Shown here one piece after another: positions 7,745 through 15,958 of a stretch of 64,000 bases of DNA (position 1 is the stretch's first letter; the number at the start of each line of letters is the position of its first letter). Made by a program: the position numbers and the translations under genes. The stretch is from Aneurinibacillus sp. REN35. GTDB taxonomy: Bacteria; Bacillota; Bacilli; Aneurinibacillales; Aneurinibacillaceae. The notes under the pieces were generated by a model. The model did not search any database, had not been told where the DNA came from, and saw nothing but the letters and a program-made list of their open reading frames with translations. The stretch is from NCBI RefSeq assembly GCF_041379945.2, contig NZ_JBFTXJ020000010.1, forward strand, positions 1-64,000, in the 5' to 3' direction.

Positions 7745-10172
7745 TAACAAAGGTTTTAGATTACTTAGTGTTGAAATTGAAGGCTTTAGAGGTTACGAGA
7801 AGAAAGTGGAATTTATATTCCCAACAGACAAAAGATTTTTTTTGTTTACTGGGTCTAATGGATATGGAAAAACGACATTTTTTGACGCTGTTGAGTGGGC
7901 TTTTACTGGAAAGATAGAAAGGATTATAGAAAATATTGAGATAAAAAAAGATAAAAGAAATCCGTCCGAACAAACCATAATAAACAATATAAATAATGAG
8001 AGAAACAAAGTGTTAGCTAATGTCAAACTAAAATTTTATCTAGATAAAGAACAATATGAAATAAAAAGGAAAAGTATAGAATATAAAAAAGACTACTTAG
8101 AAGAAAATACTAGGATATATCTTATTAGGAAGCAAGAAGAAATAGAAAAAGATAATCAATGGATTAATTCTTTATTCCGTGATGAGAGCTTAAAAACGTA
8201 TGATTTTGTTGAAAAGTTTGCTAGTTACCATTTAAGTTCGCATGAAAAAAATCTAAGGATTTTACAAAAGAATAGAGAAGGCATCCATAGTATGCTTTCT
8301 ATTTTGTTTGGAGAAAATAAATTTGATACTTACCGAGACAATATAAAATATATTGTTGAAAAGACTAGGGAAAGGTACGAAGCAAAAAACAATGAATATA
8401 TTAGCTTTTTTAAAAAAAGCAAGGCTATATTAGACCAGGATTATAGTATCGACAACATAAATTATTATATAAATAAGTACAATGAAAACTTGATTCTTCA
8501 TGAAAATCAACTGGGTTATGTTGAGGTGATTAATGGAGAGTTAGCAAATCGGTATCAGTTATTAAATGAAATTGCTAATCTAAAAAAGAATGAGGATAAC
8601 TATAAGAATTATAAGATATATATAAAAGCAAAGGATAAAGAGAAAAGTTATCTTTTATTTGTTAAAAATATAGAAAATAGATTTAGTGATGTGAAAAATT
8701 TGCTTTATTACGTTAGAAATGGATTTCAAACATTAGAAGAAAAACAAAATAAGCTAATAGATGTTAAGTTGAGATTTAATAAATTGTTAACTGACATTAA
8801 AGAAAACAAATATAAAAATGGACAATTAGCAATACTTGATTATCTAAAATATGAAATGAATTATGAAACTAAAAAAATTGAAGCTGATTTTTCAACTGAT
8901 TTTTCAAAAACTTTAATGGAAAGAGAGATAAACAAGGAACGTATTGAGTTAATAAGTAAAAATAAAAGTGCTTATAAAACTGAGAATGATAACTTAATTA
9001 ATCTTATTTATTATGCAGAGAAACATATTGAAAGAGTAAATGAAATAGAAAGTTGTCCGTTATGCAAACAACAAGTCAATTTAATGAAGTTAAAAGAAGT
9101 AATAAAGCAGTCTCAAGAGCTTTTTAGTAAATGGGATAGTGAAATTGCGGAACTAACTGATAAACAGAAAAAATTAAGTCGAAAAATAGAAGAAATGAAA
9201 ACTAAGCTTAATACTGAGATAGAAGAGGTTTTAAGCTTTATAGAATGTGAAATAAATAAATGCTTGGAAATAATTCGTAAAAAGAATGAAATACAAAAGT
9301 TTAGGATAGATTGTGAGAGATATGGAATTTCTATGGGAGATTTAAACGAAGAGGTGATTAAAAGAGAAAAAAGAAGGATGCAAGAAGAGATGGAATTGGC
9401 ACTAAGAGAAGTAGACTATGAAAAGATAAGTTTAGAAGAGATCGAGGTTAGAGAGTTTATTTCAAGATATGAACCTAGCTATATTAAATATGCTCATGTC
9501 TTACCTAGTATTGACTCAGAAATTTTAAATAAAAAAATTTCATATTTAGATAAAATACAAGGCAACACTACTTACCTAACTATAAAAAAGCAAATGGAAG
9601 ATTTGAAAGAAGAAAGGGATATCTTACAAAAAAAATTAGACGTTATAAAAAAAATAAGGACAAAAATAAATAATGCTATTAATGAATTGGAGGAAACCTA
9701 TAAAAACGATTTAGAAGAACCTATTAACTATGTCTACAAAAAAATTAATAGACATAGTAATTTTTCTGGGATAAATATTTCTCTTTTAAATAAAGGGGTT
9801 AACAAGAAAGCAGATACAACTGTCGGAGATGTAGAAAATTCGGTTAATCTTTCCAACATTCTCAGTTCTGGTCAAATAACTACGGTAGCTTTAAGTTTCT
9901 TTCTAGGGATTGCTTTTAAACAGAACTTTTCTAGATTTAGGGCATATTTTTTCGATGATCCAATACAGCACATGGATGATTTAAATGTTTTATCCTTTGT
10001 AGATTTGTTAAGGGTTCATTTAAGTGATTATAATTTTGCTAATCAAATTTTTCTCTCAACATGTAATGAAGATATTGAAGGCTTATTCGTATCAAAAATG
10101 AAACATTTTAATGTTGGAATAACCAAATATATCTTTAAAAATTATAGTGAATACCACGTTGTGAATTATTAA
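7737..10172 (+). CDS. SMC/Rad50-like ABC ATPase of Lamassu/ABC-3C-type system
   Basis: An ~811-aa protein with SMC/Rad50 organisation. An N-terminal ATPase lobe has Walker A GSNGYGKTT near residues 39-47. Long Lys/Glu-rich coiled coils flank a zinc-hook-like CPLC (Cys440 and Cys443). The C-terminal lobe carries the ABC signature LSSGQ and a Walker B region FFDDPIQHMDD. DDPxQxxD is usual in the RecF/ABC-3C branch. It would sense foreign DNA ends or structures and release the effector. ATG 7737 is preferred over GTG 7728, because AGGTG then serves as the ribosome binding site. Very AT-rich, unlike the flanking chromosome, which supports horizontal acquisition. Confidence 0.85.
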   Translation: MIDNKGFRLLSVEIEGFRGYEKKVEFIFPTDKRFFLFTGSNGYGKTTFFDAVEWAFTGKIERIIENIEIKKDKRNPSEQTIINNINNERNKVLANVKLKFYLDKEQYEIKRKSIEYKKDYLEENTRIYLIRKQEEIEKDNQWINSLFRDESLKTYDFVEKFASYHLSSHEKNLRILQKNREGIHSMLSILFGENKFDTYRDNIKYIVEKTRERYEAKNNEYISFFKKSKAILDQDYSIDNINYYINKYNENLILHENQLGYVEVINGELANRYQLLNEIANLKKNEDNYKNYKIYIKAKDKEKSYLLFVKNIENRFSDVKNLLYYVRNGFQTLEEKQNKLIDVKLRFNKLLTDIKENKYKNGQLAILDYLKYEMNYETKKIEADFSTDFSKTLMEREINKERIELISKNKSAYKTENDNLINLIYYAEKHIERVNEIESCPLCKQQVNLMKLKEVIKQSQELFSKWDSEIAELTDKQKKLSRKIEEMKTKLNTEIEEVLSFIECEINKCLEIIRKKNEIQKFRIDCERYGISMGDLNEEVIKREKRRMQEEMELALREVDYEKISLEEIEVREFISRYEPSYIKYAHVLPSIDSEILNKKISYLDKIQGNTTYLTIKKQMEDLKEERDILQKKLDVIKKIRTKINNAINELEETYKNDLEEPINYVYKKINRHSNFSGINISLLNKGVNKKADTTVGDVENSVNLSNILSSGQITTVALSFFLGIAFKQNFSRFRAYFFDDPIQHMDDLNVLSFVDLLRVHLSDYNFANQIFLSTCNEDIEGLFVSKMKHFNVGITKYIFKNYSEYHVVNY

Positions 10173-10971
10173 TAATTCTAACCTGAAACGAATAGGAGAA
10201 TTTATGTGTTATTCTAATAAGTCTAATTTAGTACTTTATTGAGCTCGTATCAAAATAGTTAGAAAATTAGGTTTTAAGAATTGAATTATACTAACAAACA
10301 ATTGGGAGTGGCTGTTTGACTCCACATGTGTCTAATACGAATGTTGAAAATTGGATATTAGTCTCTGGGCTAAAAGTAAATAGAATAAAGAGGAGAGCTA
10401 ATCTAAATTGGGAGTTTTTTGTTATGGCATAGTGAATAGTAAATTAAAATACTGAGATAGTGTTTATTTTATTCTGGGCGGTACAACTAATAATGTGGAT
10501 CGGACAGTTATGCTGAAATGATTTATTAATTGATATAGTATATGATAAACCAGACGCTATTTATAAAAGTAAAGGCGACAGTATAGATACTTGCCTTGCC
10601 GCTTAAATATACTGATCTATTTATATTTCACTGTTTCTTCTAACTTTGATGAATGATTAATTATGTTATAAAAAGGTGATATTTAAGCATGTAGTTCTTT
10701 GACATCGTTATCAACATAGTTAACCTAAATAGCTGCATGCTTAATATTCCTGTATCCTAGAATAAACTGTACTTGAAATACATTTATTTTACCTAAAGAA
10801 TCTTAGTTATTTAACGACAGAAAATAAAAATATAGATAAGAAGCGGAATCAATTAGCATTAAGGGAGTTTTATATTGATGAAGCTTGGTGACATTTTGGT
10901 GACAAGCATTAGTGATATTAATTAAGATTCAACCTGATAATATATAGAAAATCCAGTGTTTATATGGCTTT
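10173..10971. other. Right-end non-coding region of the element
   Basis: About 800 bp with no convincing gene. It holds an inverted repeat, TTAAGCATGTAG (10683-10694) with CTGCATGCTTAA (10733-10744), the 12-mer inverted partner of the left-end sequence (10839-10850), and two arm-type repeats (10885-10904). It may contain recombination or replication sites. Confidence 0.55.
10885..10904 (+). promoter_or_regulatory. Right arm-type integrase sites (2 direct repeats)
   Basis: TTGGTGACA at 10885-10893 and 10896-10904, the same nonamer as the left-end cluster at 846-884 and about 70 bp inside attR. Confidence 0.65.
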
Positions 10972-11048
10972 CTCATAGCTCAGTTGGTTAGAGCGCTACG
11001 TTGACATCGTAGAGGTCGTTGGTTCGAATCCAATTGAGTCCACCATAC
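10972..11048 (+). repeat. attR, 77-bp direct repeat (tRNA-Val pseudogene)
   Basis: Identical to 681-757. The three bases 5' of the repeat are ttt instead of gga, so the acceptor stem cannot close. This is a tRNA relic produced by integration, not a working tRNA. Confidence 0.93.
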
Positions 11049-11060
11049 TTATAAACACTC

Positions 11061-11132
11061 AAACCCTTGGTATATAAGGGTTTTTTTGATGCCTATAAAG
11101 AGAAAGGACCGCTAAGTAAGCGGGTCTTTTTT
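11061..11132 (+). terminator. Two consecutive terminators
   Basis: The first stem is aaaccctt/aagggttt with a T-run (11061-11087). The second is gaccgct/agcgggtc with a T-run (about 11106-11132). They sit just outside attR, where the original tRNA-Val terminator would be. Confidence 0.7.
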
Positions 11133-11173
11133 GCGTTTGGTGTGCCAATGGTGTGCCGGCAGCAGTTAAAATA
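11067..11173 (+). repeat. Element-end repeat, copy A
   Basis: This segment (ggtatataag... to ...ggttaaaata-like end) recurs imperfectly at 13534-13627, including the terminator and the TTTGGTGTGCC motif. It appears twice here (TTTGGTGTGCC and ATGGTGTGCC), like the arm-type repeats of the intact element. It is probably the shared end of a second, older element family that targeted the same locus. Confidence 0.65.
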
Positions 11174-11696
11174 ACATCGTCTCAAGTTTCTCAGCCGCTT
11201 GTTTTTACATGTCTGGCAGCACATGAGAACACACATCGAGGGTCATAGCAATGCTGGCATGTCCTAGCCGTTCACTGACGACTTTCGGATTCTCCCCCGC
11301 TTTGAGAAGCAGTGTAGCTCAGGTGTGCCGCAAATCATACAAGCGGATCGTTTCCGGTAATCCGGCTTCTTTGAGCCTACGCTCCTGATTCTCAATCATC
11401 TTGTGTTTCTGCAGCACTCTCACAACAGAAGCAGGTATCGAAATGGTGCGACGGCTGCGGGAGGTTTTTGGTTCGGTTAAAGACCATCCCTTGCCTCTGG
11501 TAACAAGGGAACGCTGCATGTGAATCTTATCCTCTTCTATAATACATCCCCACTTTAAGCCTAGAGCCTCACCAGGGCGCATTCCGGTCGTCAGCATGAG
11601 TGTAAATAGGGCAAACCACCGGTTCGATGCTGCTGCTTCACGCAAATGGAAAAGGTACGAGCCATATTTTCCACTCGTAAATCTTGCGGCTACCAA
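11166..11696 (-). pseudogene. Tyrosine integrase remnant
   Basis: The catalytic domain of a second tyrosine recombinase, related to but distinct from the intact one. It shows TTGMRPGEALGL, LYDLRHT, then TGA where HTHATLLLK-type sequence is expected, then readable ATLLLKAGENPKVVSERLGH. It runs to the tyrosine region, where the motif reads LDVCSH instead of LDTYTH. A second in-frame TAA follows LPDM before a natural C-terminus (KQAAEKLETMLF). The N-terminal half is absent. Two nonsense codons, a lost tyrosine and the truncation show it is dead. Confidence 0.88.
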
Positions 11697-11805
11697 ATTT
11701 CATTTTCTACGTAGAGATTTTCAATCCAACATTCTTATTGAGATAGCGAGCAGAATAGAGTAGAGCAGCCTTCCAACCCCTGAAAGCATAATTGAAACAT
11801 TTATA

Positions 11806-11834
11806 TTGACCAAACGTTCATTCATTAATAAAAT
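11806..11834 (+). promoter_or_regulatory. Promoter/operator of the TetR-hydrolase pair
   Basis: TTGACC (11806-11811), 17 bp, TAAAAT (11829-11834). The spacer carries AACGTTCATTCATT, which resembles operators bound by TetR-family repressors, so autoregulation is likely. The leader to the GTG start is about 130 nt. Confidence 0.55.
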
Positions 11835-11974
11835 ACTAATAAATCCTAAGCGAAAGTTCATAGAGGATTGGCAAATGGAAATACAAATTTTTAGGCAATA
11901 GTAAGTGGCAGCATGGACTCATCCGAAAGAAAGCTGCTCTTTTATTACCGAATTTTAGGAGGGTTGACTTAGCC

Positions 11975-12568
11975 GTGCCTCGTACCCCTGCAGAGAATGA
12001 ACGGATTCGACAAGCAGCAAAAGATAAAATCCATGCAGCAGTCATGACGCTTTTCGTAAAAAAAGGCTACCACGCTACCTCTATCAACGATGTAGCCAAA
12101 CAGGCCCAAATATCGAAGGGTCTGCTTTACAATTATTATAAAGGAAAGGAAGAACTTCTGGAGGCTATGGTCCAGATCCGGATTAGAGAAATAGCAGAAG
12201 TAATGGAGGCCGCCGGTAAGCTGAAGACGCCGGAAGAGCAGCTTCGTCATATTGTCGAGGGTGCAATAGATAACGTGTTCCGGCAGCCGGACGTATATCG
12301 ATTTTACTTGAATTTGCAAACACAGCCAGAAGATGATCGTATACTTGCCGTCTATAGTGAGCAGTTGAACGAGGCGGCTCGTGAGCAGTTTGAACGGCAG
12401 TGCAAAATGTTTGAACAGCTTGGGGTGAAAGAACCCAGATTGAGATCGCTCTGTTTTTCTGCAGCACTTCATGGTGCGATGCTGATGATGACTACGTACT
12501 CTAAGGGAATTTTGGTTGATGAGATCAAGGAACAGATTGTTCGAGATTTTTGTGTCCGTCCAGCATAA
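11975..12568 (+). CDS. TetR/AcrR-family transcriptional regulator
   Basis: A 197-aa regulator. The N-terminal ~60 residues form a TetR-type helix-turn-helix (ATSINDVAKQAQISKGLLYNYYKGKEEL). The rest is a helical ligand-binding domain. GTG start at 11975 after AGGAGGG. It lies 41 bp upstream of an alpha/beta hydrolase in the same direction, its probable target together with itself. Ligand unknown. It sits between two scars of element integration, so it may be cargo of a former element. Confidence 0.9.
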   Translation: MPRTPAENERIRQAAKDKIHAAVMTLFVKKGYHATSINDVAKQAQISKGLLYNYYKGKEELLEAMVQIRIREIAEVMEAAGKLKTPEEQLRHIVEGAIDNVFRQPDVYRFYLNLQTQPEDDRILAVYSEQLNEAAREQFERQCKMFEQLGVKEPRLRSLCFSAALHGAMLMMTTYSKGILVDEIKEQIVRDFCVRPA

Positions 12569-12609
12569 TAAATATGCATTTTATCATCCGAACAAGGAGG
12601 AGTTAAATA

Positions 12610-13320
12610 GTGATGGAAACACGAATTATGAAAATTGATTTGAATGGTCTTATATTTCAATATCGCGAGACTGGGGACCCATCTGCACCCCCGCTTATTG
12701 CCCTTCATGCGTTAGGTGAAAACGCAGAATCCTGGGATCAAGTTGCTGCTGTGTTAGGGCAAAATTACCGTGTATTGGCTTTGGATCAACGCGGGCATGG
12801 CGGCAGTACAAGGACGGGTATCTATTCATTTGAACTGATGTGTGAAGACCTGCATCTTTTTGCAAATGAAATGGGTCTAGAGCGGTTTACATTAATCGGT
12901 CATTCAATGGGTGGAACCGTATCTTACCTCTTCTCGGAAAGATATCCAACAAGGGTCGAACAGCTCGTTATTGAGGATACTCCTCCTCCATTCTTTGATA
13001 AGAAGATCGAAATACCACCAGAACCATCAGAAGACCTGCCGTTTGATTGGCTCGTAATATCCTCGATTTTACAGCAACTCAATGAACCCAATCCTGAGTG
13101 GTGGGCGCGTCTAAACGAAATAGTTTCACCAACACTTATAATAGGTGGGGGGGCCACTAGCCACGTTCCTCAAGAAAAATTGAAAGAGGTTTCTGAACGT
13201 ATTCCTAATTGTGAACTCGTGACAATAGAAGGCGCTGGACACAATGTTCATCATGCCAATTTCCCGGCTTTTTTGGCTGTAGTTAAGCCTTTTTTGAACT
13301 CTCAGATGCAACGTTCTTGA
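12610..13320 (+). CDS. Alpha/beta-fold hydrolase
   Basis: About 236 aa. Alpha/beta hydrolase features in order: LIALHALGEN (oxyanion region), LDQRGHGGS, nucleophile elbow GHSMGG, an acid-strand region GGGATSH, and a C-terminal GAGHNVH histidine. It is likely a cytoplasmic esterase or similar carboxyl hydrolase; the substrate cannot be read. The start is GTG 12610 or ATG 12613, both after AAGGAGG. The stop codon abuts a foreign ATPase fragment (13314 onward), so a recombination junction lies exactly at its 3' end, yet the protein looks complete. Confidence 0.88.
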   Translation: MMETRIMKIDLNGLIFQYRETGDPSAPPLIALHALGENAESWDQVAAVLGQNYRVLALDQRGHGGSTRTGIYSFELMCEDLHLFANEMGLERFTLIGHSMGGTVSYLFSERYPTRVEQLVIEDTPPPFFDKKIEIPPEPSEDLPFDWLVISSILQQLNEPNPEWWARLNEIVSPTLIIGGGATSHVPQEKLKEVSERIPNCELVTIEGAGHNVHHANFPAFLAVVKPFLNSQMQRS

Positions 13321-13529
13321 TAGGTGAAAATAACATTGGAAAGAGCTCTATATTTTATGCTTTAGAATACCTACTTAGCAATAAATAGTCTATTCAAGAA
13401 CAGGAGTATTTCCAAGTTATCGATATTGATACACAAATGGATAAAAGGGTAAATAAAAGTCTGGTTGACAAGATAGTATTAACAGCGGAATTTAGGAATT
13501 TACCTATAGAAGCGCATGAGTGGAAATGA
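13314..13529 (+). pseudogene. Fragment of an OLD/AAA_15-type ATPase
   Basis: In the frame starting at 13314, translation gives a Walker A peptide LIGENNIGKSS followed by IFYALEYLLS, an in-frame TAG, then readable sequence to TGA at 13527. This N-terminal P-loop region is typical of ATP-dependent endonuclease/AAA_15 (OLD-like) proteins common in defence islands. The rest of the gene is missing. It sits between the hydrolase and element-end repeat copy B, which suggests it is leftover cargo of an earlier integrated element. Confidence 0.7.
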
Positions 13530-13533
13530 TTTA

Positions 13534-13627
13534 TTGGTATATAAGAGTTTTTTTGATGTCTACAAAGAGAAAGTCCGCTGATTTAGCGGGCTTTTTTGCG
13601 TTTGGTGTGCCAGCAGCGGTTAAAATA
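13534..13627 (+). repeat. Element-end repeat, copy B
   Basis: An imperfect copy of 11067-11173: same ttggtatataag, spacer, a gtccgct/agcgggc terminator (13572-13598), TTTGGTGTGCC, and a final ggttaaaata. Here it carries one TTTGGTGTGCC rather than two motifs, and no integrase sequence follows. Confidence 0.65.
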
Positions 13628-14450
13628 AAATGGAAACGGAGGACTGGGGAGCGAATCGTATCGGAAGTGATCAAGGGGGAACGCAGGATACTGGAAGGTT
13701 TGATGTTCGGGGAGAGAGTGAACTAAATGGTTGCCTACCTGGTATATCCCGACAACATTTTATAAAATTAAGCGGCTAATGCTGGCAAAGCTGGTTGCCC
13801 TCATAAAAAAACGCGAAAGACCAGCTATTGGTTTCGCTGCAGGAACGGGAAGCACAAAGGGAAGAAGGGGATGAACAAACAGGTGCAAAATCAGATGCTA
13901 TATCACCTGCTGCAGTATGTAGAATATCGGCAGCAGGTTGCTAGCCTGGACCGACGAAAAGAAGGCATCTTATAGGAAATGAGGAGCAGTGCAGCAAACT
14001 GACAGAATGTTAGAAAGAAGTAGAAGAAATGTCGTATTAGATCGGTGTAATTGAATCTGCCTGCGACATCCTTGATGATTGGCAGCGAAACATCGCGCAG
14101 GCAGCGCTAAAATCAAAAAGCGGGTATGTGCCATTATGGCGGAATTAAGTGGGAAGGACCTGTTAGAGATGCAAGCTCTGACGCTGCACTATGTTGTATA
14201 TCGTGTCGTTGGCGTCGCGTTCTCGTATTATCAACCAATCCTGCCTGGGTGAGCGTGGAAGCGACATCATTCATTATGTGGGCGCTGGTGCATGTATAGG
14301 TTCGATTCCTGTGTCCTGAATAAAAGATAAGCAAAGAGACTATTTCAAGAGAATAGTTCATTTTTTAATGAAGGGCAATTAAGTTGCAAATGCGCTTAAT
14401 GTATAACAGACCACCTTTAGTACAGATAATGGTGTATATGGAGGGAAGAC
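13628..14450. other. Decayed region without intact genes
   Basis: Short broken frames only, e.g. a 34-codon frame with a normal start near 13872, with many stops. They look like eroded phage or element genes but match nothing I can name. A TTCGATT loop with a five-pair stem near 14297-14316 resembles a tRNA T-arm and could be an old att remnant. A hairpin with T-run at about 14338-14366 may be a terminator. Confidence 0.5.
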
Positions 14451-14642
14451 ATGGATATAAATTGGATCTGGCAAACACTTTTAATTTTTGTAGTGGGCGT
14501 GCTTCTATTAAGGATTAGTGGGAGAAGATCGATCTCTCAGATGAAAATACCGGAAACTGTGATTATGATGGTGGCGATTGGTACATTGCTTATTCAACCA
14601 GTAACAGGCAAGGGGTTATGGATATATCCAATTACAAGTTAA
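14451..14642 (+). pseudogene. Truncated DUF421 (YetF-like) protein
   Basis: 63 codons encode the first membrane segments of a DUF421 protein (two hydrophobic helices; GRRSISQM and PETVIMMVAIGT are typical). The frame then ends at KGLWIYPITS, where the family normally continues for ~150 residues. A complete DUF421 gene follows directly, so this is probably the front end of a tandem paralogue that lost its C-terminal part. Confidence 0.7.
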
Positions 14643-14692
14643 TGGATTATAGGCACCCTTTAGAGTGTCCGAAGCTATCAGGAAGGGCAGGA

Positions 14693-15385
14693 ATGAATGT
14701 GCTAGAAGTTCTCATACGAACGATAATGGCTTTTATTATCTTGCTTATTTTGACGCGAATTTTAGGAAAAAAGCAAGTGAGTGAACTTACATTCTTTAAT
14801 TATGTAACAGGGATAACATTTGGTTCGATTGCAGCTATGATTGCAGTTGACAGAAGAATTTCAGCCGCTGAAGGTATAGTAGGTTTAATCGTTTGGACCA
14901 TACTAACAATGCTTGTAGGCTACATTGGGTTAAAAGTACCGAGAGCACGTGTGCTATTAGACGGGGAGCCTACAATCATTATCAAGAAAGGAAAGATCTT
15001 AGAAAAAACAATGCGAGATGCACACTACAATATGGATGATTTAAGTATGATGCTACGGGAAAAGGGTTTCTTTTCTATTGAGGAAATAGAATATGCTATT
15101 CTAGAGCCGGATGGGCAGCTGTCTGTTCTGAAGAAACCAGTTTATCAAACACCAATAAACAAAGATATAAATATTGCTACAAAACCATTCAGGTATGTAC
15201 CTACCGAGTTAATCGTAGACGGGGAGATCGTATATAAAAATCTCAAAGATTTAAATTTGGATGTAGCATGGTTAGACGAACAGATTCGGAAAACAGGACT
15301 TCACTCACTTGAAGAGGTATTTTACGCTGAACTACAAAGTGATGGTACTGTGTACATAGATAAAAGAAAAGATGCTTTGTATTAG
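14693..15385 (+). CDS. DUF421 membrane protein (YetF-like)
   Basis: About 230 aa. Two or three N-terminal membrane helices (FIILLILTRILGKKQ, TFGSIAAMIA, IVWTILTMLVGYIGLK) are followed by the soluble DUF421 fold with GEPTIIIKKGKI, DDLSMMLREKG and EYAILEPDGQLSVLKK. A second lobe ends VFYAELQSDGTVYIDK. In B. subtilis this family (YetF, YrbG and relatives) is membrane-bound; its role is poorly defined. ATG 14693 is preferred because AGGAAGGG stands 5-10 bases upstream. The longer frame from 14618 begins inside the truncated paralogue. Confidence 0.88.
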   Translation: MNVLEVLIRTIMAFIILLILTRILGKKQVSELTFFNYVTGITFGSIAAMIAVDRRISAAEGIVGLIVWTILTMLVGYIGLKVPRARVLLDGEPTIIIKKGKILEKTMRDAHYNMDDLSMMLREKGFFSIEEIEYAILEPDGQLSVLKKPVYQTPINKDINIATKPFRYVPTELIVDGEIVYKNLKDLNLDVAWLDEQIRKTGLHSLEEVFYAELQSDGTVYIDKRKDALY

Positions 15386-15387
15386 CT

Positions 15388-15447
15388 TGAACTGTAACCC
15401 GAATAAGGGACTTTTTTTAAAGTGTTCATCATTCGAGTTACAGTTCA
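15388..15447 (+). terminator. Long palindrome / terminator after DUF421 gene
   Basis: TGAACTGTAAC-C-CGAAT pairs with ATTCGAGTTACAGTTCA over 17 positions with one mismatch. The loop contains a T-run. It is longer than a normal terminator and could be a small palindromic repeat element. Confidence 0.55.
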
Positions 15448-15827
15448 GTCTGTCAGAAGTTTTTTAATCTGCTTTTACAAGTGCGTAAGTAGGACGTGCA
15501 TAGTGTAATTCCATTCGACAGAGCATACCTGTGATTTCACTTAAATAAGAAGTGCTTGTTTTACCGCTGTCGAACACTGTCATGAAATGTAGATATATGC
15601 GTAAGCGTTTTCAAATGTATTCGACAAAGAAACTTAGAAAAAAATTCTAAAAAAAAGAAAAAAATATCAAAATAGGTATAAAGAATAGTGTTTTATTGAC
15701 CGATTAGTATAATATCACCAGATATTTTTACATTTAAAGTAAAACATTCATTTTTTCGGATCTTTTGTTGTAGTGTCTAAGTATGTCGTGTCATGGGTTG
15801 TTTTAAAACTTAATATCGTATGATGTC

Positions 15828-15910
15828 GAACGAAACGGCACCCACATTGAAAAATGTGCTCGCAAAACCACAGATCTAAGGTCAATGACTATGATGGCTG
15901 GGTTACCGAA
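15828..15910 (+). ncRNA. Cyclic di-GMP-I (GEMM-I) riboswitch aptamer
   Basis: The leader contains a CACATT-GAAA-AATGTG hairpin (GNRA tetraloop) and CGCAAAACCACAGATCTAAG. It then has CTATGA and GGCTGGGTTACCGAA. The CTAAG...TATG pair forms the tetraloop receptor typical of GEMM-I, and GCAAA plus GGUUACCGA are the family's conserved cores. A terminator follows at 15931-15958, and the coding region is a chemoreceptor, a common GEMM target. The 5' edge is approximate. Confidence 0.88.
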
Positions 15911-15930
15911 CTCCGCAACGTTTTTCGACA

Positions 15931-15958
15931 AGGCTATCCCATTTTTATAGCCTTTTTT
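15931..15958 (+). terminator. Riboswitch expression-platform terminator
   Basis: Stem aggctat/atagcct followed by six T's, between the aptamer and the chemoreceptor start. It is the likely switch point for transcription control by c-di-GMP. Direction (on or off) is not determinable by eye. Confidence 0.85.

Noticed and set aside
10972-11048. A second functional tRNA-Val
   Set aside because: The 5' acceptor bases are ttt, so the top three pairs of the acceptor stem are lost. It is the attR copy.
11304-11340. In-frame TGA in the integrase relic as selenocysteine
   Set aside because: A second in-frame TAA, loss of the N-terminus and loss of the catalytic tyrosine show plain decay.
13520-13726. 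A 68-codon plus-strand frame across element-end repeat copy B
   Set aside because: It translates terminator and repeat DNA, has no ribosome binding site and ends in decayed sequence.
14297-14316. tRNA T-arm-like stem-loop as a possible tRNA gene
   Set aside because: No D-arm, anticodon arm or pairing acceptor could be found upstream, so at most it is an old att remnant.
14134-14361. A 75-codon minus-strand frame in the decayed region
   Set aside because: It reads the complement of a tRNA T-arm-like piece and a hairpin, and no start signals are present.
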